A stretch of 57,836 nt of DNA from an uncultured Bermanella sp. (GTDB lineage Bacteria; Pseudomonadota; Gammaproteobacteria; Pseudomonadales; Oceanobacteraceae), in the NCBI GenBank assembly GCA_913058575.1, contig CAJXRF010000028.1, positions 1 through 57,836 on the forward strand. The letters are read 5' to 3'. Position numbers and translations under genes: made by a program. Shown in pieces: positions 17,522 through 26,931 of the stretch (its first letter is position 1; each line of letters starts with the position of its first letter). The notes beneath the pieces were generated by a model that saw only the letters and a program-made list of their open reading frames with translations, ran no database searches and was not told where the DNA came from.

Positions 17522-19336
17522 ATGACTAAAAATAAACTCACCTTGGCCTGCTCCTTAGCCTCTATACTGGCCATAACAGGATGCAGCTCAAGCAGCGATT
17601 CAGTGGCTGACGCAAACACAAACAGTACGGCGGCCACCAATAGCGAAGGAAATGCCAACACCGTCAATACTCGCTCAAGCCAAGGCATTAATGAAGATGC
17701 GCAAGATAGACGTGATCATGCAAAAAACCGCTTTGGGCGAAATAATTTTAAAGACAAAAAACAAAATGAGCGCGAAATTCGCAGCTATGATGGCACCAGT
17801 AATAACATTAACAACCCAGTATGGGGCGCCAGTTGGGAGCACTTGCAACGCATTGCCAGCAGTGATTATAGCGATGGCATATCCTCGTTAGCCGGTAGCC
17901 AGCGAGTCAGTGCACGAGTTATTAGTAATCTTGTGGCGAACCAAGGGCCAGGGGAGGACATCCCCAATATCTTTGGCACCAGTGACTATCTATGGCAATG
18001 GGGACAATTTATTGATCACGATATTGACCTCACCGACGGCAGTACCAACGAAGAGCAAAATATTATTGTCCCCGCCGGAGATGAATATTTTGATCCACTA
18101 GAAACCAATTCTGTTGTGATGAGTTTTCACCGTGCCATTTACGACATGGAAACCGGCACCAGTACCAGTAACCCTCGCCAGCAAGAGAATGAAATCACCA
18201 GCTGGATCGATGGCTCAATGATTTATGGTTCAGATGAAAATCGAAACAACGCCTTAAGAGCAGATATTAATAGCCCATTTTTAGCCAGCAACGAAAATAA
18301 TCTTTTACCTTTTAACCGTGACGATTTAACCAATGCCAGTGGCTTTATAAGAGACACACAATCACTATTTTTAGCAGGTGATATTCGCGCCAATGAAAAC
18401 GTTACTCTCACCGCCATGCACACATTGTGGATGCGCGAGCACAATCGAATTGCACAAATATTAATGAATAAACAAGCACGCCATAAAGAAAATATTGACG
18501 GCAATGAAATTTTTGAGCAAGCACGAATATTGGTCATCGCTGAAATTCAAAAAATCACCTATGAGGAATATTTGCCTGCTTTACTGGGCGAACAAACCAT
18601 GCCTGAATATGAAGGCTATGACAGTACGGTTAAACCCAATATTTACAATGAATTTTCCAGCGCCGCTTATCGTTTAGGGCACAGTGAAATAGGTGAAACC
18701 TTGTTACGCCTTGATGAAAAAGGCCAGACAAGTGAAGGCGGACACATTGCTTTACGAGATGGTTTTTTTGCAGGCATTCAACTGTTAACCCATGAAAATG
18801 ACATCGACCCATTTTTACGGGGTCTTGCCAATCAAACTCATCAAGCACTGGATGTTCAGGTAACAGAAGACTTACGCAACTTCTTATTTGGCCAGCCAGG
18901 CCAAGGTGGCTTTGATTTAATATCTCTTAATATTCAGCGGGGTCGCGACACAGGGTTAAGCTCTTATAACGACACGCGGGCCGCCATGGGTTTGACAAGA
19001 GTGAGCGAGTTTTCACACATCACCCAAGACCTTACCCTACAAGAAAACCTACAAGCCGCTTATGATTCGGTAGGTGACATTGATCTTTGGGTGGGAGGCA
19101 TGGCTGAAACCCCTTTAACGCAGCAGGGCTCACAATTAGGAGAATTATTTACCAACATTATCGCTAAACAATTTGATGAATTAAGAGCCGCTGACCGATT
19201 TTGGTATCAACGCTATTTAAACAAAGATGAGCAGGAATTCATTAAAGATGTGAACTTATCAACTGTCATAAAAAACAACACCCGCATTAACAATGAACTG
19301 CAAGAAAATGTTTTTTATGTACCCAATAACTCGTAA
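17522..19336 (+). CDS. Animal-type (MPO/peroxinectin-like) haem peroxidase lipoprotein
   Basis: 604 residues from the ATG at 17522 (GGAAGGT upstream); the longer frame to 17402 has no ribosome site. Lipobox ITGC (Cys21) anchors it to a membrane. Key residues of the myeloperoxidase superfamily are all present: D165/H166 in WGQFIDHDID (haem ester Asp and distal His), R289 and E292 in LAGDIRANEN (catalytic Arg and second ester Glu), proximal H387 in YRLGHSEI, and the LNIQRGRD motif. The MPO methionine after the Glu is Asn here, so no sulfonium bond. Predicted to oxidise halides or organics with H2O2 outside the cytoplasm. A 60-residue Asn/Ser/charged linker follows the lipid anchor. Confidence 0.92.
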   Translation: MTKNKLTLACSLASILAITGCSSSSDSVADANTNSTAATNSEGNANTVNTRSSQGINEDAQDRRDHAKNRFGRNNFKDKKQNEREIRSYDGTSNNINNPVWGASWEHLQRIASSDYSDGISSLAGSQRVSARVISNLVANQGPGEDIPNIFGTSDYLWQWGQFIDHDIDLTDGSTNEEQNIIVPAGDEYFDPLETNSVVMSFHRAIYDMETGTSTSNPRQQENEITSWIDGSMIYGSDENRNNALRADINSPFLASNENNLLPFNRDDLTNASGFIRDTQSLFLAGDIRANENVTLTAMHTLWMREHNRIAQILMNKQARHKENIDGNEIFEQARILVIAEIQKITYEEYLPALLGEQTMPEYEGYDSTVKPNIYNEFSSAAYRLGHSEIGETLLRLDEKGQTSEGGHIALRDGFFAGIQLLTHENDIDPFLRGLANQTHQALDVQVTEDLRNFLFGQPGQGGFDLISLNIQRGRDTGLSSYNDTRAAMGLTRVSEFSHITQDLTLQENLQAAYDSVGDIDLWVGGMAETPLTQQGSQLGELFTNIIAKQFDELRAADRFWYQRYLNKDEQEFIKDVNLSTVIKNNTRINNELQENVFYVPNNS

Positions 19337-19350
19337 TAGAATTTAAGCAA

Positions 19351-19383
19351 ACAAAGTAGCGACTAATCGGTTAGCTACTTTGT
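19351..19383. terminator. Convergent terminator hairpin
   Basis: ACAAAGTAGC and GCTACTTTGT are perfectly complementary over 10 bp, 14 bases after the peroxidase stop. The right arm overlaps the 3' end of the convergent gene at 19371. No long T tract follows on the plus strand. Confidence 0.55.
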
Positions 19384-19790
19384 ATAGGCGTGTGCTTGGC
19401 AGCTAATTGCAGAACTTGGCTTTGGCTTTCGTTTTGTTCAGAAGATAAAATTGTATTTTTAGTGGCCAGCAGTTTATCTAAAATAAATGATCCCCAAAAA
19501 CACACCACTAAAATTAACACCAGCACCACCGCTAGCTTAGAAAACCCCAACATAAATGGGTTATTCCAGCCTTGATTATTCTCTTGTTTTTGAGAAAGCA
19601 GTATCAAAAGCTTTTCTTCACAGGCTAGGTTGTCTTCAAAGTCTTTAATATAAATAGATTGAAATTTGGCAGCGCGAACGGCTTCCAAACGTTTATTCAA
19701 TTCATTAACGGATAAGTCTTGGTCATGGCTATTAATATATTCTGGCAGTACCTGCATAGTACTGATGTTTGAAGTAGAAGCAGAGTTCAA
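19371..19790 (-). CDS. Single-pass membrane protein of unknown function
   Basis: 139 residues from a TTG start; the choice is dictated by a perfect AAGGAG with a 7-base spacer. A soluble, partly coiled N-terminal half (LSVNELNKRLEAVRAAKFQSIYIKDFEDNLACEEKLL) leads to one transmembrane helix at about residues 83-107 and a short Ser/Gln-rich tail. The layout suits an anti-sigma factor or a small tether, but I see no zinc-binding anti-sigma motif. Function unknown. Confidence 0.65.
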   Translation of the reverse strand: MNSASTSNISTMQVLPEYINSHDQDLSVNELNKRLEAVRAAKFQSIYIKDFEDNLACEEKLLILLSQKQENNQGWNNPFMLGFSKLAVVLVLILVVCFWGSFILDKLLATKNTILSSEQNESQSQVLQLAAKHTPIQSS

Positions 19791-20504
19791 AGTGTCACTC
19801 CTTAGGGATATTTACCCACACTTAGGTAAATAGGAATATATTTTCAATTAGTATCCGCTGATTATATTTCCAAATCATTTCAAGCAACCTGATTAAACTC
19901 ATGTTTTCATAAATTTAAACCGCGGCATCCCAATTGCCACTGACATTGCAAGCTACACATACTCATTTCTTTTTGCTAAGCCTGATCGACAGATTGTGGT
20001 AGTGAAATATACTCACCATTAACACAAATCCAATATGGCTCATTCTGTCCGCTTAACACATAAAAAGCAGATGAACGATAATAGCACTTCATCCATTCAA
20101 AACAATTGGTTTGTGACAGCTATCACTAACTTTACATTTCTAAATACAAAAATAATGAGAGCAAATTCACCTTTAAAAAAATAAACCCCCACAGCGCCAT
20201 TACCATAGGGCCTGACAACATGCGCCCTATAATTAAATACGAATTCCATTCATAACTTTACCTTTCTTAACATGGCATTCACGAACAAATCCTTTAAATG
20301 AGTTCCCCATAAATAGACAGAAATAAATTCAAAGTTGGTCAATTTTACTCGCGATTAGTGTAAAGCAACACGGCTTATCAAGTTAATAAGGACTTACACT
20401 CAATTCTGTGTTTACACCCTAAGTGGGCCATTACATTTCTAAAGCCGTTATATGAAAAATGGACAAACCATCCATAATGTCAGCACGATTTTCACCCGTG
20501 CCCC
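19791..20504. other. Long intergenic stretch
   Basis: About 710 AT-rich bases. Apart from one 38-codon ORF (19976-20092, minus) I see no gene, tRNA, repeat or strong hairpin. The segment GGGCCTGACAACATGCGCCC near 20208 is a weak dyad. Confidence 0.5.
19976..20092 (-). CDS. Possible 38-residue small protein
   Basis: The ORF begins MKCYYRSSAFYVLSGQ and ends LPQSVDQA. Its composition (Tyr, Ser, Trp, Cys and a balanced charge) reads like protein rather than random AT-rich DNA. The ribosome binding site is weak. It may be a small protein or the tail of a lost gene; conservation would decide. Confidence 0.3.
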   Translation of the reverse strand: MKCYYRSSAFYVLSGQNEPYWICVNGEYISLPQSVDQA

Positions 20505-20876
20505 TCAAGTTTTATGCAAAATAATGCGGGTAAATACCAAGCGATGACCAAATATTCTTTTGGCATTTATTTTTAAAAATACCAAACTGGGAGCCAGCAA
20601 CAAACTACCCATCAATAAACACTCATTAGCAACATCACTCGTGAATGTATCAAGCTGCCAGGGTAAATAAGGGGTAGCACGTGCAATAATGAATACCAAA
20701 AAAGCGTACCGATAACCGTACTGTAAATTGTCTATATCATCAGACTGACCATTTTCCACTAAATTAGCGCCACACAATGGGCATAAAAAACCACACTGAT
20801 AGCCTTGAGCGTAACCATCAAGCGCTTTATTAATCGGGAAACGCCTAAGGCATTTAGCACACAGATATCTATCCAC
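20505..20876 (-). CDS. Zinc-ribbon membrane protein, hypothetical
   Basis: 123 residues. The N-terminus holds two Cys pairs, CAKC (residues 6-9) and CPLC (about 32-35), typical of a zinc ribbon. Two hydrophobic segments follow (YAFLVFIIARATPYLPW and CLLMGSLLLAPSLVF). The position after a 700-base gap suggests its own transcript. Family and role unknown. Confidence 0.6.
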   Translation of the reverse strand: MDRYLCAKCLRRFPINKALDGYAQGYQCGFLCPLCGANLVENGQSDDIDNLQYGYRYAFLVFIIARATPYLPWQLDTFTSDVANECLLMGSLLLAPSLVFLKINAKRIFGHRLVFTRIILHKT

Positions 20877-21155
20877 TTAAGCCACCTTCTTATTGTTTTG
20901 TATCAGATTTTGAATGGCTCATGCCTATTGGCATCATGGAAGCCCTACGATAATTTCATATAAATTCTAAACTTATTAAGACAAAAGTGACCCTCAAGAG
21001 CCAGTGGTGCGATATAAGCTTCTCATCTTTTATATGTTATAAATATAAGTACGCTCCCTCAATTTCCCGCTACCTAGCCTTTATGTGGTATAAAATATAT
21101 ACAGTTCATACAAATAATCTGCTTTACCAATGGGATACCCCAAGGTTACGGTTAT

Positions 21156-22019
21156 ATGAAATTATTGCAGGTATTCATACTGCCAGTATCTATGCTTCTG
21201 TCATTTCATTTACACGGCCAGCCTGATCTTGTGGTGAGTCATTATCAAAAACAAAGCCGCTATGACTTTGGGGAGCAGGTGCTAAACCTAGCCCTTAGTA
21301 AACTTAATATCCCCTATCAAATTCAAACTCCCAGTGGACCGCAGTTAAACGAAGCCAGAGGAGAGGTGCTGGTGATTACGGGAAAGTTAGATTTACAGTG
21401 GGTATCTACTTCTGAAAAGCGCGAACAAAAAATGATTGCCATAAAGATTCCCATTTACCAAGGTATATTGGGTTTAAGACTTTTGTTAACCACCCTTGAA
21501 AAACATGCCCTAATTAGCCAAGTTAAAAATCTTCAGCAACTGCAACAATATGTGGGCGGCCACGGCACCCATTGGCGAGATCTTCCTGTATATGCCGCCA
21601 ATAGCCTTCCAGTCAGCACGTATATTAATTACGATTCTTTATTTAGACAATTAGCCGATGATCGCTTTGATTACTTTCATAGGGGCCTGAATGAAATTTG
21701 GAAAGAGCAGAAAAAACATTCGAACAACCTTAAAATTGCACAAAACATCATGCTATTTTACCCTCATCCCGTTTACTTTTTTGTGAACATTCATAAGCCA
21801 AAATTAGCACAACAGATTGAACAAGGATTAATTTTAGCATTACAAGATGGCTCTTTTAAGAAACTCTTTTTAAAAGAACATCAAGAGTTTATAGATAAAG
21901 GCCAACTGACCAAACGCCATTTAATACGTCTAAAAAATCCTGTGGTACCCGAAGACAGCCCAAGGCTGAATACCCAATGGTGGCTGCCAGAAAAATTTCA
22001 ACTAAGTGCTAGAAATTAA
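21156..22019 (+). CDS. Periplasmic solute-binding-like protein
   Basis: 287 residues with a signal peptide ending near LHGQ. The rest resembles family 3 solute-binding proteins (SBP_bac_3): an N-terminal VVSHYQKQSRYDFGEQVLNLALSKL, a central DRFDYFHRGLNEIWKEQ, and a final helix IEQGLILALQDGSFKKLF. No permease or ATPase gene is near. In marine gammaproteobacteria such stand-alone proteins often feed sensor proteins; that role is inference. AAGG precedes the ATG. Confidence 0.7.
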   Translation: MKLLQVFILPVSMLLSFHLHGQPDLVVSHYQKQSRYDFGEQVLNLALSKLNIPYQIQTPSGPQLNEARGEVLVITGKLDLQWVSTSEKREQKMIAIKIPIYQGILGLRLLLTTLEKHALISQVKNLQQLQQYVGGHGTHWRDLPVYAANSLPVSTYINYDSLFRQLADDRFDYFHRGLNEIWKEQKKHSNNLKIAQNIMLFYPHPVYFFVNIHKPKLAQQIEQGLILALQDGSFKKLFLKEHQEFIDKGQLTKRHLIRLKNPVVPEDSPRLNTQWWLPEKFQLSARN

Positions 22020-22130
22020 CTTAAGGGCTGCTCTATTAATAACTTGCACCCTGCCCCTGTACTCCATAGCGGCTTCGATATCTTCGACGATAAACGCTAA
22101 CTGGCGAATCTCTCCAAATACTTGGCTCAT
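22002..22130 (-). pseudogene. N-terminal scrap of a VOC/glyoxalase-family gene
   Basis: Starting at the ATG at 22130, the first 24 residues (MSQVFGEIRQLAFIVEDIEA and on) match the usual first strand and helix of vicinal-oxygen-chelate proteins. After AMEY the sequence leaves the family pattern and stops at codon 43, inside the 3' end of the convergent gene. It is a truncated remnant; the deletion point lies near 22060. Confidence 0.6.
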
Positions 22131-22285
22131 TTTTATCTTTCTGAAAACAAATGAATAGGGAGTTTTATCGATAATCAATTACAAAGCAATTAGGATTTTT
22201 TAAACACTGAAAAAAGCTGAATGAAAATAACAGGAAGGAAGTAACGCATGGAGCGTCCCTGCGTTAACACACAGGGACCCAAAAA

Positions 22286-22633
22286 TTAAAGCGCGGCGAT
22301 CACGGTCACTTCGACCAAAACTTCATCACGGGCCATAGTAGACTGCACGCAAGTACGAGCTGGCGCAAAACCATCTGGCACCCAAGCATTCCAAAGTTCG
22401 TTAAATACTTTAACGTCCTTATTGTCTTTAACATGAATCAAAGCAGACAACATTTTAGTGGTGTCTGTACCGGCTTCAATTAAGTGCTTTTCGACACGGG
22501 CTAATACAGCATTCGTTTGTGCAACAAAATCACCGTTCACGTCTTCTGGTACCTGACCACACAAGTAAACGGTGTCATTGTGAATAACAATACGGCTGGC
22601 TTTAGCATCGGTATGTTTACGGATAATGGTCAT
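22286..22633 (-). CDS. RidA/YjgF-family protein
   Basis: 115 residues, the normal length. It shows the RidA pattern: NDTVYLCGQVPED near the start, then VLARVEKHLIEAGTD, and the C-terminal PARTCVQSTMARDEVLVEVTVIAAL, which carries the conserved Arg that binds the substrate carboxylate. Canonical RidA hydrolyses reactive enamine/imine intermediates; this sequence fits the broader Rid subfamilies better than E. coli RidA, so the substrate is uncertain. No operon partner. Confidence 0.88.
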   Translation of the reverse strand: MTIIRKHTDAKASRIVIHNDTVYLCGQVPEDVNGDFVAQTNAVLARVEKHLIEAGTDTTKMLSALIHVKDNKDVKVFNELWNAWVPDGFAPARTCVQSTMARDEVLVEVTVIAAL

Positions 22634-22970
22634 AATAAATTCTCTGGTGGTAGTTAATAGACAGAATGAGCGGCCTTAAACTCGGCCAGGCATGAACCAA
22701 TCTAAGCCCACAGAAAACAGCACAAGGGGGATAAAGCTGGCTTTCTTAAAAATTAAGCGCTTAGAGGTTCATATGGCGACACACAGAAGCCACAAAAAGT
22801 ATCGCCAAAGCGATGCAAACTGTAAACATAAGCCTAGCAAAAAACCACATAATGAAACCTAAATCAGGATATGGTTTTTAGAGCAGTAAATGAATGGCCT
22901 TTTAAACATAAACACACGCTAAAAACCCTATTCTTATAACCAGTAACCGGGTATTTAACCGCCTCTTATA
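22634..22970. other. Intergenic stretch
   Basis: No gene, hairpin or repeat that I can support; it presumably holds the RidA promoter. Confidence 0.5.
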
Positions 22971-23375
22971 TCAATAAAAACGTGCCACTATTTGGTCAAA
23001 GTGAATGGCCAAATATAATAACGTCGCCAAATTGGCAAAAATTATCACGGGCACAAGCCACACCAATAACACAAATATTGAACCTTCATTTAAATAAATA
23101 AGAGACAACATGATGGCTATTCCTAGGTATAAATCTATGCCTATCTGTCGTCCCCAATAAGAGGCGTTCATGTCCCGCATGATATGGATAATCTTTTCTT
23201 GTGAACTGGCATATAAGCTATAGGCCAAGAAAGCCAATAATGTGAGCCAAACAAGTGCCTTAGCTAAACCCAAAGCACCTGAAAACTCCAAAGTACTGGG
23301 CTGCCAATTAACCGTTAGAGCATAAATGGCAAAAGCAAAATACCCTAGCCATAATCCATGTTTTTTAAGTTTCAT
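22971..23375 (-). CDS. Four-helix membrane protein, hypothetical
   Basis: 134 residues with four predicted transmembrane segments, at about 8-25, 38-56, 76-95 and 100-125. A conserved-looking amphipathic loop with MRDMNASYWGRQIGIDLYLG links helices 2 and 3. I do not recognise the family. It stands alone between two gene-poor stretches. Confidence 0.65.
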   Translation of the reverse strand: MKLKKHGLWLGYFAFAIYALTVNWQPSTLEFSGALGLAKALVWLTLLAFLAYSLYASSQEKIIHIMRDMNASYWGRQIGIDLYLGIAIMLSLIYLNEGSIFVLLVWLVPVIIFANLATLLYLAIHFDQIVARFY

Positions 23376-24084
23376 TTAATCCACTCCTCTTTGAATAAAG
23401 CTAAGTGTAAACTCTGGGGTATACTCCACGGTCAAGCCTTAATGGCACAGCCGTAAAAATGTCCAACCCTTAACCTGGTGTTTTTACGCTAATTTTTAGG
23501 GTAATTATCATCATATTCAGCCCTAGCTTTACGCCTTAGAATGATTAATAGCTAGGAGATCAAGGTTATCCCCCTACCCTAGGTTCATAGAATTAACAAT
23601 GCATGGGTAAACGTCGCTTCAAATCTACCGCCAACTAATTTTTTACCTAATATTGGCTATGCTCATCTTGTATAAAAAGTATCGATAATATTATTCACAC
23701 TCTATAAATATAGTTTTAATTTGTATTACTACAATAAAGGTAATTTAATCGGCAGCAATCCAGTTTATTTTTTATACCCTCCATAGGTTTGAAGGTTTTA
23801 GGGCGGTCCATAACTGCGGATTTTCCATACAAAAATCACACTTAGCCATTTAAAATAATCCATCAAACTTTTCAAAAAACGGCTTAGCATCATTTTTGGC
23901 ATCGCCGTAAAAAGGCTATTCTGTTATGCCAAAACAATCACAATTTTTTATTTTTAGTCTGTGGCGCTGTGTCATTAACATGCAAGATCAATCTATTCCA
24001 AAGGACTATAAGCCACAACACTGATTGATTGGTTACAGTAATAATAGCGCGCATCCAGCTATTTTCTTATAATGATCCTTATAT
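23376..24084. other. Long intergenic stretch
   Basis: About 700 bases without a convincing ORF, structured RNA or repeat. It lies downstream of the permease gene of the uptake operon; I see no clean terminator for that operon. Confidence 0.5.
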
Positions 24085-25122
24085 TTATCTTGAACTGCGC
24101 AGCAATAAAGCAATAAAAAATAGCCCACCAATAAACCCGGTAATTATTCCTATTGGTAACTCTTCAGGGGCCAGTAAACTACGGGCCAATACATCAACCC
24201 AAGGTAAAAAGAGAGCACCCAACAAAGCACAAAATGGCAGCAAACGTCGATTATCTCCGCCAACAAAAAAACGTCCAATATGCGGAATCATTAGGCCCAC
24301 AAAACCAATTGCGCCGCTATTGGCAACCAAAACGGCGGTCACTAGCGCACTAATGACAAACAGCTGAATACGAAATCGTTTTACATGAATTCCAAGACTG
24401 GTTGCCGTTTCATCTCCTAATAATAGTGCGTTGATATATCTCGAGTGAAGGTAAAGAAAGGCATAGCCACAGGCACATACAAGAAAAGGCAGTAACAAGG
24501 TTGACCAGCGAGCAAGCCCAAGCCCGCCCAAAGTCCAAAAAATAACTTGATGACTAGCACGGTGATCCCCAAGAAACAGCGCTAAATTTGCAGCAGAAAT
24601 TAAAACAAAAGAAAGTGCAACCCCTGTCATTAGCAAATGACTTGCGCTATTTAATCGATCAGATTGACTCACCAAAGCTACGATAGCGGTTGCTAATAAA
24701 GAACCACAAAATGCTGCAAGCGGCAGTGTCATTGTGCCAAACACTTCACCAACATGCATAGTCACAATAACGGCACCAAGTACGGCACCAGCTGAAATGC
24801 CTAACAGGTGTGGATCGGCTAACGAATTACGAGTGACCGCTTGTAAAGTCAGTCCAGCCATTGCCAAACCAGCACCGGTAATGCAGGCAATTAATACACG
24901 AGGAATACGAAGCTCCCAGATAATATTATCAATCCCCCTAGGTATGTCAGAACCACTGAGCGTTTCACCTGTTAAATGATGAAGAACAACGTCTAAAACC
25001 AGTTCAGGGCTAATGCTAACCGTGCCAAGTGCAATGGTCATAGGGATAGATAAAACCAGTAATACCAAGAAAAAAAGGCAGAGGTAAAAAAAATGCTTTG
25101 GGCGACTGAAGTGGCTATTCAT
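24085..25122 (-). CDS. FecCD-type ABC transporter permease, cobalamin/siderophore class
   Basis: About 345 residues from the ATG at 25122, which overlaps the binding-protein stop by 8 bases. It shows the BtuC/FecCD pattern: an initial transmembrane helix, WELRIPRVLIACITGAGLA, the LLGISAGAVLGA loop, ALLLGDETATSLG near the coupling helix, and a terminal GFVGLMIPHIGRFFVGGD. As a family such permeases dimerise in the inner membrane and carry corrinoids, haem or siderophores. The cobalamin riboswitch upstream argues for a corrinoid. Confidence 0.9.
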   Translation of the reverse strand: MNSHFSRPKHFFYLCLFFLVLLVLSIPMTIALGTVSISPELVLDVVLHHLTGETLSGSDIPRGIDNIIWELRIPRVLIACITGAGLAMAGLTLQAVTRNSLADPHLLGISAGAVLGAVIVTMHVGEVFGTMTLPLAAFCGSLLATAIVALVSQSDRLNSASHLLMTGVALSFVLISAANLALFLGDHRASHQVIFWTLGGLGLARWSTLLLPFLVCACGYAFLYLHSRYINALLLGDETATSLGIHVKRFRIQLFVISALVTAVLVANSGAIGFVGLMIPHIGRFFVGGDNRRLLPFCALLGALFLPWVDVLARSLLAPEELPIGIITGFIGGLFFIALLLRSSR

Positions 25123-26116
25123 GGCTGGCCTGTTTTTGCACGGCAATGTTAGCCACGACCGGAAATAAATCAGGGTAAAAGCTTTTGGCTAATTTCCCTG
25201 TACCCTGAACATTTCGAATTCCTGGGGTGGCTTCATTATACTCAAGCACCACAAAGCGCTGTTGCTGTATGGCTGATACATCCGTGAGGGCAGGATGCTG
25301 CCTTAGGAAGGCAATTTTCTGTTTAGCGGTAGTCACACCATAATTAACAATTACGATGACATCAGGGTTTCTATTAACAACCGTTTCCCAGTTTGTTCTG
25401 GTCCAACTGCTTTTTAGGTCATTTACTATATTAACGCCACCCGCGGCCTCAATCATGGCATTTGGAATTGCATATTCTCCAGAGGTAAAAGGGGAATCTT
25501 TACCACTGTCATAAACAAAAACAGACACAGGATTTTTAATCTCTTTAGTTATTTCCGTTATTTCCTTCAATTCAGATTTTAATTCAGAAACCCATTTTGA
25601 GGCGCGATCTTCTACAGAAAATAAAATACCCAGTCTTTCAATATCACGATACACATCTTCAAAGCTGGAAATTTTTTTATCCATGATGTGAATGCAAGAT
25701 TCCGACAGCTCATACACCTCAATATTAAACTCCTTAAGTGTGCTTGGCGTGAGAGGACCCCCTACACGCATGCCATAATTCCAACCCGCAAAAAGAAAGT
25801 CGGCATCCACTGCTAACAGGGAGGCTATATTGGGAGATTTTTCCGAGATATGAGGCAGTTTCCCAGCCTGTTTTTTAAATTCAGGGTTCAGTTTCTGCAA
25901 GTCACTAATTCCACTATATCCTGCCATTCTTGATTGTAGTTTTAGCGCAAACATCATTTCAGTGAGGTTAATATCATTTGCAACTGCCCGACTGGGGGGC
26001 TGTTTTAAATGAAGGGTTCTATCGCAAGATTGAACACTGCGTGGGTCTTCGGCAAAAGAATCTATAGAAGTAGTGAATAAAGCCGAAATCAGTAGATAAT
26101 AAGGTATTTTTGGCAT
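25115..26116 (-). CDS. Periplasmic binding protein of the corrinoid/siderophore ABC system
   Basis: 333 residues with a signal peptide ending at SFA. The fold is that of class III binding proteins (BtuF/FepB-like). Family-typical segments are NDINLTEMMFALKLQSRMAGYSGI, a DADFLFAGWNYGMRVGG stretch, and NRNPDVIVIVNYG. It begins 2 bases after the ATPase stop and overlaps the permease start, so the three genes are translationally coupled. The two cysteines C29 and C139 could form a disulfide. The ligand is inferred from the riboswitch. Confidence 0.88.
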   Translation of the reverse strand: MPKIPYYLLISALFTTSIDSFAEDPRSVQSCDRTLHLKQPPSRAVANDINLTEMMFALKLQSRMAGYSGISDLQKLNPEFKKQAGKLPHISEKSPNIASLLAVDADFLFAGWNYGMRVGGPLTPSTLKEFNIEVYELSESCIHIMDKKISSFEDVYRDIERLGILFSVEDRASKWVSELKSELKEITEITKEIKNPVSVFVYDSGKDSPFTSGEYAIPNAMIEAAGGVNIVNDLKSSWTRTNWETVVNRNPDVIVIVNYGVTTAKQKIAFLRQHPALTDVSAIQQQRFVVLEYNEATPGIRNVQGTGKLAKSFYPDLFPVVANIAVQKQASHE

Positions 26117-26117
26117 T

Positions 26118-26882
26118 TCAATAAAAGCTCAAACGTAGGGAACCGACTTGCGGGTGTAAGTCGGCGCTAGAATTCACGGAAAAAACATCGTTAATTAATG
26201 CTTCTGTTAATACTTCATGAGGACTACCTTGGGTAAGTAACGCTCCCTTTTTCATAACGGCTACCTCATCACAAAATTGCGCAGCTAGGTTAAGGTCATG
26301 CAGGCTACTAATGACAGTGACACCCAGTGTACGGGTAAGTTTGAGTACAGAAAGCTGATGAGCAATATCCAAATGATTAGTGGGCTCATCAAGCAATAAT
26401 ATTTCTGTTTTTTGTATCAATGCGCGAGCGATCATAACGCGCTGTTTTTCGCCTCCTGACAAGTTGCTAAAGGCTCTGTGACGTAAATGATCAAGATCTA
26501 GCTGTTGCAAAATAATGCCTTCATTATTTTTTTCGGCAGACGAAGAGCTTCTAAAAAAAGATTGGTGAGGCAAATGCCCTAATTGAATGATTTCATCAAC
26601 GGACAAATGAAAATCAGGTGGGTATTCTTGCATGACAACGGCAATTTTCTTGGCAATTTCCTGGCGTGAATAACTGGAAATATCGCGGTCATTCAAGAGT
26701 ACATTTCCCTTAGTGGCTTGAAGACTACGGTATAAGCAGCGGATAAGGCTGGTTTTACCACTTCCATTAGGGCCCAATAGCCCTATGCACTGTCCTTTTC
26801 TTGCTCTGAAGTTTACCTGTTCAAGTATCCATGGCGTTTTGATATCAGGCCGCCAGTACAAGTTTTTTGTTTCTAATATCAT
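26118..26882 (-). CDS. ABC transporter ATP-binding protein, FecE/BtuD class
   Basis: 254 residues with every motif of an importer ATPase: Walker A GPNGSGKTS, the Q-loop VMQE, signature LSGGEKQR, Walker B LLLDEPTN and the switch His in SSLHDLN. It powers the binding-protein and permease pair encoded directly downstream. No good Shine-Dalgarno precedes the ATG; instead a 16-bp palindrome ends 11 bases upstream. Confidence 0.92.
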   Translation of the reverse strand: MILETKNLYWRPDIKTPWILEQVNFRARKGQCIGLLGPNGSGKTSLIRCLYRSLQATKGNVLLNDRDISSYSRQEIAKKIAVVMQEYPPDFHLSVDEIIQLGHLPHQSFFRSSSSAEKNNEGIILQQLDLDHLRHRAFSNLSGGEKQRVMIARALIQKTEILLLDEPTNHLDIAHQLSVLKLTRTLGVTVISSLHDLNLAAQFCDEVAVMKKGALLTQGSPHEVLTEALINDVFSVNSSADLHPQVGSLRLSFY

Positions 26883-26892
26883 ATATTTAAAG

Positions 26893-26908
26893 GGCTACCT
26901 AGGTAGCC
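26893..26908 (-). promoter_or_regulatory. 16-bp palindrome between receptor and ABC genes
   Basis: GGCTACCTAGGTAGCC is a perfect palindrome in the 49-base gap between the receptor stop and the ATPase start, followed on the minus strand by CTTTAAATAT. It could act as a partial terminator, an mRNA stabiliser after the receptor, or a protein site. Confidence 0.5.
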
Positions 26909-26931
26909 ACACATTACTCATGAATAGTTTA

